A stretch of DNA of 64,000 nucleotides. It comes from Crotophaga sulcirostris (Eukaryota; Chordata; Aves; Cuculiformes; Crotophagidae). The notes under the pieces were generated by a model. That model ran no database searches, was not told the DNA's origin, and was given only the letters and a program-made list of their open reading frames with translations. The position numbers and the translations under genes were made by a program. Position 1 is the first letter of the stretch; each line of letters begins with the position of its first letter. This document shows positions 24,442-37,300 of this stretch, in pieces. The stretch spans positions 608,614-672,613 of the forward strand of contig VYZB01000274.1 of NCBI GenBank assembly GCA_013397455.1, read 5' to 3'.

Positions 24442-27400
24442 GATACAGCACATTAGAAAATGCCAGGATTTTTGTCCTCCTGGAGTCCTGATCTGCTTTA
24501 GAAGATTATATTGTTGCATTTGACTGTGCTTTCTCTTCTAGATCTCAGTTTTCACAGGTCTATAATTTTATGACCAAAACTAATGCATCCCCTCCCCAGG
24601 AGGAGTTGGGTAGCTGAGCAGGAACTGGGTTACAGCTGGGAGCCTGATTCTCAGCCCAGTGCCACAGCTGCTGGAAACAACTCTGAAGATTACCATGAGA
24701 TGTAGGCAAACAGTCACCTCACAAACACAGGTAATCTGAAAGCTCCCTGAAGTGGCTTGGGCACCAGGTCTCCAACCAGAGGAGAATCACAGCTGTCTCC
24801 TGGGTGTTTGAGGAGACCTCAAGGGGTGGAGACAGAAAATCCGGAAATACTGGACTCCTCATCCCACCCAGGACATAGGCAGCTGTGGGGCAAGTGGTAG
24901 CAATGCATACATATTGAATTTGTTTTTATTCTGGTGTCTACAGTCCCATGCATCACACCAGTATACACAGCCTTTGTACACATGCAGTTATTTAGAAATG
25001 ACTATTCATTTTATTTACTTTTTGCACAGATGATGATTTGTTTAGTATAACCTGTTGAACTAATTCGGTTTAGACTTCTCTGCTTGAATATAAATGTACA
25101 TATTTATATTACATAAAAAGAAAAGAACACTGTATTTCTCTTTCCAACTCATTAACAAATAAATGGGTTTGGGATAAAAAAATTGAACTCAAAATGGGAA
25201 GGCACATACTATACTTCTTTCCCTGTTTATACAAAAAAATCCGTTTAATGTTAGTGAAAAGGGGATAGTGATCTACTATCACCCTTAAATATATCATTAA
25301 TTTCATTCAAGTCATGAAACTATGCAATTTTTATGTTCAAGGTCACTTGATCCTTCCAATGTCAAATTCATATTCAGTAGAAAGTGAAATTGTAACATTA
25401 AACTAACTTGTTGAACAAAATTTTTTAAAAACTCCTCTTTAGTCTAATGTTTATTGGTATCTTATTGATGGAAGAATGAGTAGAATTAAACCCACAGTGA
25501 AAACTGAAACTTTCCCCCTAAAATATCACAGCTCAATACTTGGTTACAAATGATTATGCCCATTAGTTTATGCATTTACCACTGTTCTGTTGGTTTTTTC
25601 CTTTAGGAAAGAAAGCCATGTCAGGAGCAGAAGACATACCTGATCTTTCCTGTAAGATCTACCTCAAGCTGCACCTCACTAGCATTGTCTATGTGAAAAA
25701 TACTTACTTTTGCTTTGTTGACAAAGATTAATGGGTCATGAAGGGGAGAACAAAGTTATACCTAGTCTTGCTATGTAAAATACGCAACATTATTCAAGCA
25801 GCTTTTTAATTAATTTGGCATGATTTAATATTGAAGTTGTCGCATACATCAACTTTGACTCCCAAGAAACCTCAGTTACTTATAACGCAGTTCTGTTCAG
25901 ATTTGCTGTAGTGGAAGAGTTGTTCATTTCAGGGACAAAGAGGAATGGTGCAGTCTAAAGAAACCTATGTCTAGGATATAAATGAAAGTGAGACAGAGCT
26001 GTGCTGAACACTTGCCTGGATTCCAAGATGCTTTGATAGGTGTTACACTCATAGACAGAGAAAACCAGAGCTGAAGACTTGAATGTAGATAAATAAATAA
26101 GCTTGTTTAAAAAAAATGCATCAATGAATACACAAACATACACAGGCACATAAAATGCCATTTTTTTGCTTCTGGTGTGTTTGCTTATCTAAGGGTGCTG
26201 CACAGAAAGTGTTGTACGCAGTATTATCCACCACTTCTGACTGGCATGAAAATTGTCCTGTATTTGTGGATGATGATTTTTTCTTAGTTGTACATGTGTT
26301 TGTCACAGTTGCTCTGATTATAGTAGTAGACTATTTTTAATAGAAATCCATCAGCTTCTAGGAAATTATCTCATACAAAATGCTGTTGCATGTGTTTTCA
26401 GAAATGTGAGCTATAACAACCCTGCTAGAGCTCTTGTTTGCTCTCATCATGCTTTACCCAGATTGCTTAGTCAAATTAAAGGTCTTTATTTCTTTCTTCA
26501 AAGCTTCCAGTGGTGTAGTCCTAATTCATCCAAAGATTTGTCTGGCAGTTTAAAACAAAGACAGGATTTACAGTTCATCTCTTCAGGAGCAAGACAGATG
26601 GAAATTACAACATGAGGCTTTCTTTGAGGCAGTTGTGGAACAAAAATCCTGAGCAATTAAAGACTACTTCAAGCCTTAGCACTTCTCACTTCCAGTGAAA
26701 CATGAGAATATATGGACTTTTGCTATCTAGAACAACTCAGAGCTGTGTGTCCATATAAAAAAATAACATGGGCAATTATGTAAGAATCTAATGCCAAGCA
26801 AATGCCCACCTATCCTAAAATCAAACAAATATGGTATATGCCTCTTTCAAACTCAATACTTCTACAATATACTTAGACATATTAAATAGCGAGTGTGCTA
26901 TATGGTTATAGAATAGAGGTTAATATCAAAAGGTTTTTTTCTCGAAGACAGTGAACATGTTCTAATATATGCTTTGCTGTCTTAGCTCTTCTATCTAGAG
27001 TACAGGTTAAATTCATTACTTTACATACAGGCTTTTGTATATAAGTCAATGAGTTCAGTCTTCCATGCCTTTGTATTCAATCTGTTTATTTACCCATGTG
27101 AAAAAAATTGTAAACTTTGCTACTCTAGCATGTGATTGCCAAGGGAAGAGAGAGAAAGTACTCACCTGCCAGTTCACTCTTTTAATTCCCAAGGAGGTCA
27201 TCAGTCAGTCAGTACTACCTGACTGGTAGCAAACTGGTGCCTGCAAACCTCCATACTCAGTTTAGGCCAACAGTCCAACACACAGATGCATACCTGAAAG
27301 AGATGTGTTTAGTCTTTGGGAAATAAATCAACATTTTCATAATGATTAACAACAAGATCTCAATACTTCCATTTAATAATAACAGTTAATAACGCATTTA

Positions 27401-28514
27401 GTACTTATCACCACAAGTTCAGGGTATTGACTAGCAGTAGAAATATGATAATAGAGTTTATGGATAAGATTAAAGAGCACACTGATCATGAATATTTGTC
27501 CAAACACATTTAAAGTAAAACCTGTAATTGATCATGTGTTGAGATATCGCAACAGTTACTACATTGAAAGAAGCCAAAGGATTGGTTTCTTCTTCCTCAG
27601 TGTGTCTGTGTGGCGTAGATCCTGTTTGAGTCAGTTCGTCTCACTGCAGCGGACTGAAGTAATTTGGCAGTTATTTCAGTGTGATATAAACATATTTTTG
27701 GTAGTATGAGGAACCCGAGGAACAGAGAAGAAGTTGTTTGAGGCTAAAGAAGTCAGAGAAGTAAGAAGTCAGTCTCCACAAGGGAGCAGCACAATCTCAG
27801 GTGTCTTATTTGTCTGTGGCGTATTAGAGCCCTCTATAAAGCTCTGGGAACAGATTTTTGATGTCTTGTACAGAAACAATAGTTAGGTAGGTTACTTAAA
27901 CTGTCTTTGCTTCCACCATCTCTCCAAACATTCTGAGTGGAAAGTATATGGTAAAAGACTATTCTTCATGAAATTTCAAGTATACAGCCTCTCGGATCCA
28001 CATCTTCTTTGAGTGCCTGAGTTTCCTGATGTTTTCCTGACAAAGACAGCAGCAGAAATATATTTATCTGTTCTCAGTAAATATTATGATCATAATTGTG
28101 TGTATCCTCTTAACCCTGCTACAGAATTGATGACGATAAGCCTGGGGAAATGTAGAGATCTCTACAGTGTCATTAAACCTTTTCTTTCTCCCCTATTTTT
28201 TTTTAAAAGAAAGTGAAATTGATCATACAATGTCATACAGTAAATTAATCTTAGTGTTTAGTGGGATTTGAAATTGCTATAGAGAAATTTATTATTTGTG
28301 GAAACAGAAGTATAGATCAAGGAAGAAATGAAACTACCCCTAGAATGCCGGTTTCAGACACCAGAGTCAATTGACATGTTGAGGACCAGTGAGGGAATTC
28401 ATACCAGTTTAGCAACACTGAAACTGCATGAATACCAGCTTTTGTTTTGCAGAAGGAGACAAGTCCCTATGCCTGGGGATCATAAGATCAGCGTTCTTCA
28501 ATGAAACACAATGA

Positions 28515-28600
28515 CGTTGGTGTTAGTGTTAGTCTATAGGCTGGACTTGATGATCTCAGAGGTCCTTTCCAACCTTGTAATACTGTGACACTGTGACAGC
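28515..28600 (+). mobile_element. CR1 LINE 3' terminus with (TACTGTGA)n tail
   Basis: Only the last ~85 bp of a CR1 remains: GTTGGTGTTAGTGTTAGT, then GGCTGGACTTGATGATCTCA, GAGGTCCTTTCCAACCTTG and an ending of TAATACTGTGACACTGTGAC. It belongs to the same terminal subfamily as the copies at 30.4, 38.7 and 52.7 kb. Confidence 0.92.
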
Positions 28601-29559
28601 TTGCTAACAGAAGCTGCGTGCCTGGTGGAGCTCAGGAGGATGAGACATGAGGGTCTGTTTTGCACAGATCATTCTGGATCTGAGCATGTCTACCTTTTTA
28701 GCACCTGCCTGACTTCCTGTCTTAATCAGTTAATAATTCTGTATGTTTCATTGTAGTATATAGGCTAACCACACAATGGTCTATTTAGCCTTATTACCTA
28801 TTCAGTAATGCCTCCCAGGTAGAAAGTAATAAGAACAGATAGTAGTAACAATGCTTTTGGCTTTCTCTGTTATAGCTGGAAAAGAAAGTGGGTTCTTAAT
28901 GACATGCCAAGCTATGAGAGTGAGAGAGCAGCAGTCTAACAAATCACCTGTGATAAATGGGATGTGCTAACGAATCATAGCATGGTTATTTAACGAAAGT
29001 GTTGTATTGTCTTGCTGTTTTGAGTTACATCTGCTTCTGTGCAGCACAACTTCAGCACTACAGCTCAATCCAAGCTCTAGAGTACACATTTTTCCTGCTG
29101 AAAATAACTGTATCTTGAGAGTCAGGTAATGAATTATGCTTCAGTGAGCCTTGGACTCTCACAGCTCTTTTCTTGACTGAGTTAATTACTAACCTGGAAA
29201 AATAATTGAAGTGCAGATTTCCAAGGATTCATGTTAGCATAAGGCAGACCAGAGAAATCTGTCTGTGGTATGAACTATAAATCTATAGATCAGCCCAAAC
29301 AACAACAGAAAATGAGGAACATGTTAATTAAAGTACGTTGTAAAGCATTAACTCAGGGAAGCATTTCAATTAACAATTCAATTTGTTTCAACTTTATTTT
29401 GAGATGGGAAAACTATTTACCACCTGAAGTTATTAGCTCCCTGATGTATCTTTTAATTAAACAGGACACTCCCACAAATTATTCCTTTCTCATTTCACTT
29501 CCCAGACTTAAAATATTCTGCAACATTGAGTGACTTTCCTCTACAAGAAAAACATACTT

Positions 29560-29740
29560 CAGACCTATCTCTGTGCCTGGAAAATTAATGGAATAGATTC
29601 TCCTAGAAGCTGTGCTAAGGTAAAAGGAAGACAAGGAGGCGGTCTGGGACAGCCAGCATGGCTTTACAGAGGGTAAGTCCTGCCTGATCAGTCTAGTGGC
29701 CTTCCATGATGGAGCAACAACATCAGTGATCTGTAACTCT
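29560..29740 (+). mobile_element. CR1 LINE internal fragment (RT fingers region)
   Basis: The DNA matches the CR1 segment encoding VPGKxMEQILLEAxLRHxxDxEVIxDSQHGFTxGKSCLTNLVAFYDG in degraded form. Recognisable parts are CCAGCATGGCTTTACAGAGG, GTAAGTCCTGCCTGATCAGT and CTAGTGGCCTTCCATGATGG. It is plus-oriented with no 3' end attached. It could be the 5' part of the same insertion as the tail at 30.3 kb, broken by deletion and insertion. Confidence 0.85.
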
Positions 29741-30324
29741 GTGCCAAGGCTGCCAAGTTTGGAGCATGCTCCTGGGTGAGTGCTGGAGTAGCTGCTGCCA
29801 GGACACAGAGGTCAAAGCTGAGTCCTCATCATGTCAGATGCTCTGCACACCCACAGTCACAGGTAGTGCTTGTTCCGGACACAAGAGAAACAAAAACATC
29901 AACAAAAAAACCCCAGGTGGAGTGATATGCCTAATTGTCTGATTTAGATTTCAATATCCCCAAAAGAGGTAATGGAAGACAGAATAGAATCAATTATCCC
30001 TATCTGTTAAGTTTTCTACTTAAATCTTTAAACTTTTTCCAAACTATTAAGACTTCTTGTCTGGTTGGTTTTAACCATTTTTATAGTATCCTGGTACTTC
30101 CAGTGATTTCATGAGCTTGTTTTCTAACATGCTAGTAGGGAGTACCCTGCTCATTTGCCTATGAAACAAGAAATGTTCATACATTTTTGTGTCTGAGACT
30201 TCTTCAGTGTAAAAACATATTGGATGCAACTCCAATTCACTGCATTCCAATAAAAGGACTATTGCCCTGTAAGATGCGATTGTGGAACATGCACATGGAT
30301 GTTCTAACACAAACCACATGAACT

Positions 30325-30458
30325 TTGAAGACTGGATGAGGCACTCAGTGCCATGATTTAGGTGATGAGATGGTGTTAGTGTTGGCTTATAGGTTGGACT
30401 TGATGATCTCAGAGGTCTCTTCCAACCTGGTTATACTGTGATACTGTGATACTGTGAA
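30325..30458 (+). mobile_element. CR1 LINE 3' terminus with (TACTGTGA)n tail
   Basis: About 130 bp: GATGAGGCACTCAGTGCCAT, a GTTAGTGTTGGCTTATAGG stretch, GGACTTGATGATCTCAGAGG, TCTCTTCCAACCTGG, and at least three units of TACTGTGA. It is 5'-truncated and has the cleanest TACTGTGA tail in the window. Confidence 0.93.
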
Positions 30459-30889
30459 CTATATAGCTTATTTTGCTATCGTTTTTCATGTTCCTTGCTT
30501 GAGTAAAAGCAACTTCTCTTTAACCTCAGAAAAAACCAAGCATAATTATTAACTACTATTTATGAAAGACTGTTGGTTATGGGTCTTATAGGATTTTAGT
30601 CCCACTGAATCTTCATATTGCTCGCTTTCATCAGCCAACTCTGAGATAGAGGAATATGGTAGTATCATCATCCTACTCTTTTTAAAGCTCCTGGGGTGTC
30701 ATCCATCAGAACAACCTCTGCAGACGAACAGCGGAGAGTGACTTTGGCTAATTATCTCAAAAAAGGTAGACACAGCCACAATGAACCCTGCAGCCTTTTA
30801 AAAAACTGCAACCTTTTAAAAATTTGCTTTCCTTGCTGTCGGTGAGTATCTTTCTATAAAGCAGAGAACAGCAATTGCTTCAGAGAAAA

Positions 30890-31220
30890 AAAGACCTAAG
30901 ACACCAGCAGCAGCTGGTGCTGCTCATGCTGCCCGTCTAATTGCAGTTCAGATGGTATTTGCCTGCAGTAAACACTTGCAAGTGGAAGGAAATGATGGCC
31001 TTAGAGCTGCTGCCAGCAGGCACCAGATGCGTGCCTGGCACAGACGTGATCTCTGGCAAATGCACCTATCCCCTCCCCACCTGAACTCCACTCGGCTCCC
31101 TCCCTGGCCAGCGAGTCCTCCTCCTGGCTGCACAGCTTTTCTCTGTGCTGAAGCACACCATTGATTACACAGGACATCCTTCCACCACCCAAAAACATTG
31201 GTGCCAGGCTGTTACCAGCT
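30890..31220. other. GC-rich patch in an AT-rich desert
   Basis: Roughly 55-60% GC by eye, with several CpG dinucleotides, against about 37% nearby. It contains a small hairpin, AGCAGCA at 30906-30912 pairing with TGCTGCT at 30918-30924. Overlapping open frames occur on both strands (30948-31198), which is expected for GC-rich DNA. It is not recognised as a repeat. It could be an enhancer, a lncRNA promoter or a relic of an unknown element. Confidence 0.35.
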
Positions 31221-33023
31221 GTGGAACTCAGCTGCTCTACTGGAATGTTGTGTGAGTTGCTGTATGCATATGTAAGACTTTATCTGTCTCTTCATTGCTG
31301 TTTCTGTTCAATCTTTCCCTAGAGATTTTTAAAACATACTCCTGAAACTTGACACTATTTCTCCCACTGCAGTCATGGAGTATTTTTTAAATAAATAGAG
31401 CTTCCTTTAAGAATCAACGTTTTAATCTGGTAGCTCTGAGAGTGCCTATTATCAATGACACAATGCCCAGAAAACTTAGAAGTGGCATAGACAGCCATGT
31501 CCTAGGTGCTGGTAGCCTTTACTCCCTCATGCTTGCTTTTTGCTCCCTGCTTAAGTTATAAGGATTTGGGGCCAGGTTGATTTTTTAATTGGTTAAAGCA
31601 AACCTTGTGTAATAGAAATCATTTGTGATTGTCTGTCCATAGTAAGTGTCTTGCAGGTCAAAGGTGAAAATACAGGATCATTTCTAATTCCACTTCTGAT
31701 GTTGGTCATCACAATTCTTTCAAATTTTGATTGTGATGTTGCACCATGTAGACGTGGTCTTTATCTGAAGAATTAATAACTTGTGGCAAAAATAAAACTC
31801 CAAACAATTAAAAAAATCTTGCATGGTTTTTCCTTAGACATATATAAAAACAGAATTCCCACCTAATTGTCTACGCATAGATTTAGTGAAAGGTAATTAA
31901 ATGAACTGATTTGTTTTCTGTTGGTAACACTTCCTGTTTGAAGTAGTGGATGGACAGAACAAAACAGCTTGATGTATGTGAAAGTGAAGTACTGTTTCTT
32001 TTCAGGGAAACTGTAAACATCTTAGACTAGGGAAATTCTTTAGGTCATAGTGGAAAATCTTGCTTTTACTAAAAACAATAAACAAACACATTCTTTCTGG
32101 GCTGAAAAAAAATATATTGAAAAAGGTACAATGAGTAAAAAATACATAAAAATAGGTAAAATAGGTAAAAGCAGGTAAAAAAGATCACAAGCAGGTACTT
32201 TTTCTTGTGAAGTTTTGAATTTGTTAAAAGCTACTAAGAAATTTAGCAAGAACATAAAAAAATTGCAATGTGTCAAGTTAATTTGAAACATTTTAAAAAT
32301 ATATGCAATGTAGTTATGAAAATAAGTAACTTTTGGCCTGTTTTTTCTTTTTTTTTCTTTACCAGCAATTAATGATATTTGATGTAATGATGTTTCATCT
32401 GTTTAAACCAATAATGAATGCCATGGCTTCTTTTGGTAGGTGTGTTTTTTAATGCACACCACACAGATATAGTTTTGTAGGGAAATGGAGCCTCCACAGA
32501 ATTTCCATGTAATTTCTTATTTCCTTACTTAAATTAGTAGGGTAATTATGCACCTGACATGACTGGTTTGAAATGTGTCTGATACCATTTGAGTACCAGG
32601 GAGAAGATCAGAAATCTATGATGTACTTTGTGCAGGCATTTATTCAAATGACTCAGCTAAAAATTCCTTTCCTTTTTTAAAGTAATCTGGTAGATACTTG
32701 GGATTCAAGCACTGCTCAGCTCTGACACTGGTGGTGGAGTGGTATGCCAGGGAGTGGCAGGTGCAAAAAGGGCAACTGAAGTTTTTCAGACTGGTCTAGC
32801 TTTGGAAAAGTTATTATTATTGTTTGTATTCATTTTACTCAACCATAGATTTGGAACTGAAAGTGTCACTGCAGGGAACTGAAACTTCACAAGCAGGCAA
32901 ACGTAAAGAAGTTGGTGCTACCACTGATAACGTATGCCTGCTGGGTGGATAAGGAGGTATTTCACTTAGCAGTATTTCTATTTGGACAGAAACCTGACAG
33001 GACTACCAGCTTTACATAGAGAG

Positions 33024-33040
33024 AAAAAAAAAAAAAAAAA
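33024..33040 (+). repeat. Poly-A run (A17)
   Basis: Seventeen consecutive A residues preceded by GAG. This is a simple homopolymer. Confidence 0.95.
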
Positions 33041-33138
33041 GGAAGGCAATATTTGAACTTAACCTGAGATTTATTTTGTGTGTTTCTTGGTCCTGAAATT
33101 ATGTTGGGTTAAATCAAACATACGGTAAAGTTGTTGCT

Positions 33139-33230
33139 AAAAAGGGAAAGTGGAAAGGAGGTAGGGAAAGGATAGGGAAGGAGGGAGGGAGAAATGGAGG
33201 AACGAGGGATAGATGGAGAGAGGAGACAAA
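33139..33230 (+). repeat. Polypurine (GGGA/GGAAA) tract
   Basis: An almost uninterrupted ~90-bp purine strand composed of GGGAAAG, GGAAAGG, GGGAGG and AGAGAGG motifs. Such tracts can adopt triplex (H-DNA) structure and often behave as variable simple repeats. Confidence 0.8.
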
Positions 33231-34267
33231 ATATTTGGCAAGTAAAAAGTTTTGTCTCAAATGTTTTGAAAGAATGCTCAAGGTTGATTCTTGTTTCTTT
33301 TCCTCAGAAAGATTACCTTTTTAATTGAAAAAATACATATCCAGCTATAACACTTATACTTAGATATTTTTGCTTTGCCTTTGTGTGCTTAAAGACCACA
33401 GTTTATTGTAGTGTTTGTGTCTTTGGTAAGTTAGAACCACACTGTGTCTTGACACTTCTGTAACTGGGACTGTGATTTGAGCCAGTAGGAAAGACTACGA
33501 TGCCTTACTAGGTTAAGGCTAAAATATTTCAGTTTGACTTGTAGCTGCATATTTCCACCCAAAATGTAAAAAAACCTACATTGTAATCCCATTTTTTTTT
33601 CTATTCATCTTCAGTGAAGTATCTTGACACCAAAAGAAGAAAAAAAGTTGTAATAATAGTACCCAATTTCTGTGATAATTTAAGTTTTTTAGTGACTTTT
33701 GCTTTGAACATCATCAGAAGGTTAACACTTACAAGATCTAAACAATGAATCTAGCTTCATCCTAACAAACTGATTAAGAATATGCTTTGCAGTGAGCACT
33801 TCTGAACATAGCCTAAGACATTAAAGAACATGTGAATCATGTGTGTACACTTACAGTTAAATATATATTCAGATACTGTATTGAATAATGGACTTGAAGA
33901 ACCTCCATAGAAAATTAAGCACATGTAAAATATTTGTAGCAAAGTTACAAGCCACAAAAAGATGAGAAATGAAATTAACTATTGGCAATTCAATGCCATG
34001 TTGAAAAAAAAAACACAACAACAACAAAAAAAGAGAAACCAAATGTAAAGTAGCAAAGAATGTTGATTACAAGCAGTAGGGCAACTCTGGTTGGTTTTTT
34101 TTCCACATAAACCAAGCAACAGAAGGTTATGGTAAAATACATCTACCTCCCATCTCTGCATTTCCTTTTAAAATATTGTGTCTACTTTGCAGAACTTAGC
34201 ACTTAAAGTGACCTGAGGCTTGCTGACCTAAAAGGTACAACGAAACAAAATTAGTAGGATAGGTGGT

Positions 34268-34392
34268 ATAATAGTCACAGAGTGGCTGAGGTTGGAAGAC
34301 ACTTCTGCAGATTATCTTGTCTGAACCCCTAGTCAAGCAGGCTACCATGGAGCAGGATGCCAAAGGACCATATCCAAGCTGTCCAGTAGCAT
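34268..34392 (-). mobile_element. CR1 LINE 3' end fragment (antisense)
   Basis: Plus-strand reading TCACAGAGTGGCTGAGGTTG, then GAAGACACTTCTGCAGATTA, CTTGTCTGAACCCC, TCAAGCAGGCTACC and GGAGCAGGATGCC matches the reverse complement of the CR1 3' UTR and terminus in diverged form. An old copy. Confidence 0.85.
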
Positions 34393-37300
34393 AATTACAC
34401 TGTACCTTTACAGATCAGTAGGAAAATAGACATTCAAGTATATTTTTCAATCAGAGAACAAAAAGATAAATTGAAGTTACAGTGAACTAGGACTATCTGG
34501 TTCTCTCTTGCTGTATTTGGCCTGATGTCAACAATGTAACTTGTTAAAAATATTACTCAGCATCTGCTGGGATCAAGGAGGAATACAATTTTAGTGCTCA
34601 GCTGAGAAGACAATCGAAAATCAAGATTAACACAGTAAAAAAAAGCAAAAGGAATTGTATCTTCCTGAGGTAAAAATCACATTTATTAGTCACTAGATAT
34701 TGAAAACATAGTATTTTCTTTGTGCTCATAGGCTGAAAAAACATAAAACATAAATATTACAAGGTTTTCAGAATTATAGTTTTTCATAGAGAAAAAACGA
34801 TAAAGAGATTTGGAGTTGAGTGTAAGAAATCATACTTTGTACAATAAAGCAATACTTTAACTGCCTTTTAATATATTTTTTTTTCCCACCTACCTTTTTT
34901 CCACCCCACCTGGTATCAAATCTAGCGGGTGCAAGTATAATCACAATACTGTTGCAGTGCTCAGTTTGTTCAGGATGAGGACTTAAATAGATATTACTTG
35001 TTATGATAAAACATTCCATCTCTACAGTTGTTTTCAAGGACATAAAGGCTTTGTGGAAATTCTAGTTTATTGTGGTCAGTCATGCTATATACATGTATCT
35101 TCATGTTTTCAATAAAAACCCTTTTGTTCTTGTGTTAAGAGGCATTTTGGCTATGTCAATGGCATGCTGTAGCAAGATGTTCAAATGCAGTGCTGGAAGC
35201 ATTTGGATGAGGATTTACTTATTTTTCAATTTTTACCAATTAATTGATTTCCTGTCTTGGAGATGATATTCCATGGAAGCTCTACTCTCTTCACTGGTAA
35301 AGCTGTAGACAGGTTTGTTTTCTCAGCTTTCACTTTCACTACATCAAACCCCTCATATTTCTACTGTGGTCCTCCCACTGGCCAAGAGTATTCTAGCAGT
35401 CTTAGCTATCAAAATCAAAGGGACTCCAGTGGTTGGTTTTCGCATTTTTTAAGCACACCAAAATACTCTTCTCATCTTTCATGTCATTGTAAGCTTGTGT
35501 AAGCATATGAGAGTCCAATAGGGACTGAAATACTTGTTACATACACAAACCAGTGAAAATTCGATTTAGGGATAGTGCTATTGGATTTGCAGGTATGTGG
35601 AGTTATGGATCCGCAAGTACTGCAAAACACGTTCATCCCCAAAACGGAACAGAATGACCTTCTTTAACTAGTGACAGATAATTAACATTTGCATTCAAAT
35701 TGTACAGTCCTTTCTTCATCAAAAGCCTTTTAAACAATTAAAACTGGCAGCAATATTAATATTACTGATGTTATTTTTGTTGTTATGTAATTTTGACGGT
35801 AACTAGAGTGGTGGGAGCTGGTGTCATTAATGACAGAAATCCAAGCAACCCTCTCAAATAATAATGTTGCAACAAGAATGGCAGGAATTTTTTCCCTGCA
35901 GTTTCTAAACTTTCTGTATCTGTTAGAGCAACAGCTGCAATGACATTGTTAAGTCTTCTGCGAGTTAACTCAACAATAAAGCAGTTAGGTGTGAAACTTC
36001 TTTGACTAAAAAAGACTTGATTTTGCTTGTGTGAACTTATTGCTTGCTACTTTTTTCTTGTCAATGGAAAAGAATCTACAAACACCTAAATTTCATGTAT
36101 TGGAATCAATTTGTCAGAAACTATACAACAAATTAAACCTTTGTCTTCTTCCTTCTTTATACCTTGTCTTTGTTTTTCTATAAGAATTAATCTCTTGAAT
36201 TCTAGGATCGTTTCTGAATATGAGATATCAGTCTCCTTAAGGCTTTCTCCATACTTTGTAGGACTTAAATGAAACACAATTGAATTGTATCATGGGGGAG
36301 GTTTCCTACAAAGTTAAAACACCATACTGATTCTCTTCCTTTAATGTGTTGTCTGACCCATGGGGAGTCAGGAACATACCAGAGCTGGATTCTGGTTCCT
36401 GAAGACACAGCCCTGGCACTGAAGACTGTTCAAATCATGACACTGCAGGCAACAGACTCCAAGGAACACAAAATACAGTCTTGCATTCAGACTTTAGAAA
36501 TTCTTGCAATAAGGCTAATCCATAGGGTTGACCTAGTACAGCTGAATGATACCCTTTTAGCATTGTATTTTCCTCTGAGGTGCTCAACAGCTGTGGAGCA
36601 TCGCTAAAAATCCAGAAGTCTGAGACTTAGCCAAGCATCTTTATTCTTGGATAGATTTTCAGCATTTGGCTTTTGACTGTGACTAGGAATGACACCAAAG
36701 GCTGCTGCCTTTTTCTTGGTATTTCCACAGAACCTATTCAGGTTCTTCCCAGAAAGCATCCTTAAAAATGTCCTTAATTCCAGTCTGCAATTGAAGCATA
36801 GAGCACATAAACTCAAACAACGAAAGGATTTAGGCTGAAAAGGCAGCTTTGGCATGACGTGGTTCTCTTCTTGACAAGAGTATCCTGGCCAAGTTACTGG
36901 GAATCAGTGGGATGTTGGTATGAATTGCATCTGCTCCCAGTTGTTCTCAGTTTGTTATTAACACATTATATTTGATGGCTTCATCAGTTTTAGGCTGATT
37001 ATTCCTTTATCCACATAATAGAAGATGCTGTCACCACAACAGGATGATCTTGGGCATTTTTGGTCCTGTGTCATGTATCTGATATATCTGATAAGGCTAT
37101 TAAACCCATTTAGGAGTCCTTCTCTACCTTTTTCTTTCTGAGTTGAGCAGCTGCTTTTCTTTCAAAGCAGGCAAGAGTACCTGAAATCAAGACATTAGGC
37201 ACTCTTGGTTGTTGTGACAAAATATTAATGACCAGACAAACAGTGCTAATATTTCTGCAATGTTGATTTCTCTCATATACTGTAAAAAAGGCATGTATTA

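Larger units (their letters stand above)
21011..28514. other. Long unannotated AT-rich stretch
   Basis: No gene, RNA or interspersed repeat is confidently recognised. It contains a perfect 13-bp hairpin (21192-21224), an imperfect duplication (22281-22369), an A15 run (24427-24441) and a GC-richer patch at 24590-24920. A 123-codon frame at 23154-23525 has no recognisable domain. Confidence 0.4.
31221..34267. other. Unannotated AT-rich sequence with low-complexity tracts
   Basis: No gene or interspersed repeat is recognised. It holds tandem-like GGTAAAA motifs around 32150-32200, an A17 run (33024-33040) and a 90-bp purine-rich tract (33139-33230). Confidence 0.4.
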
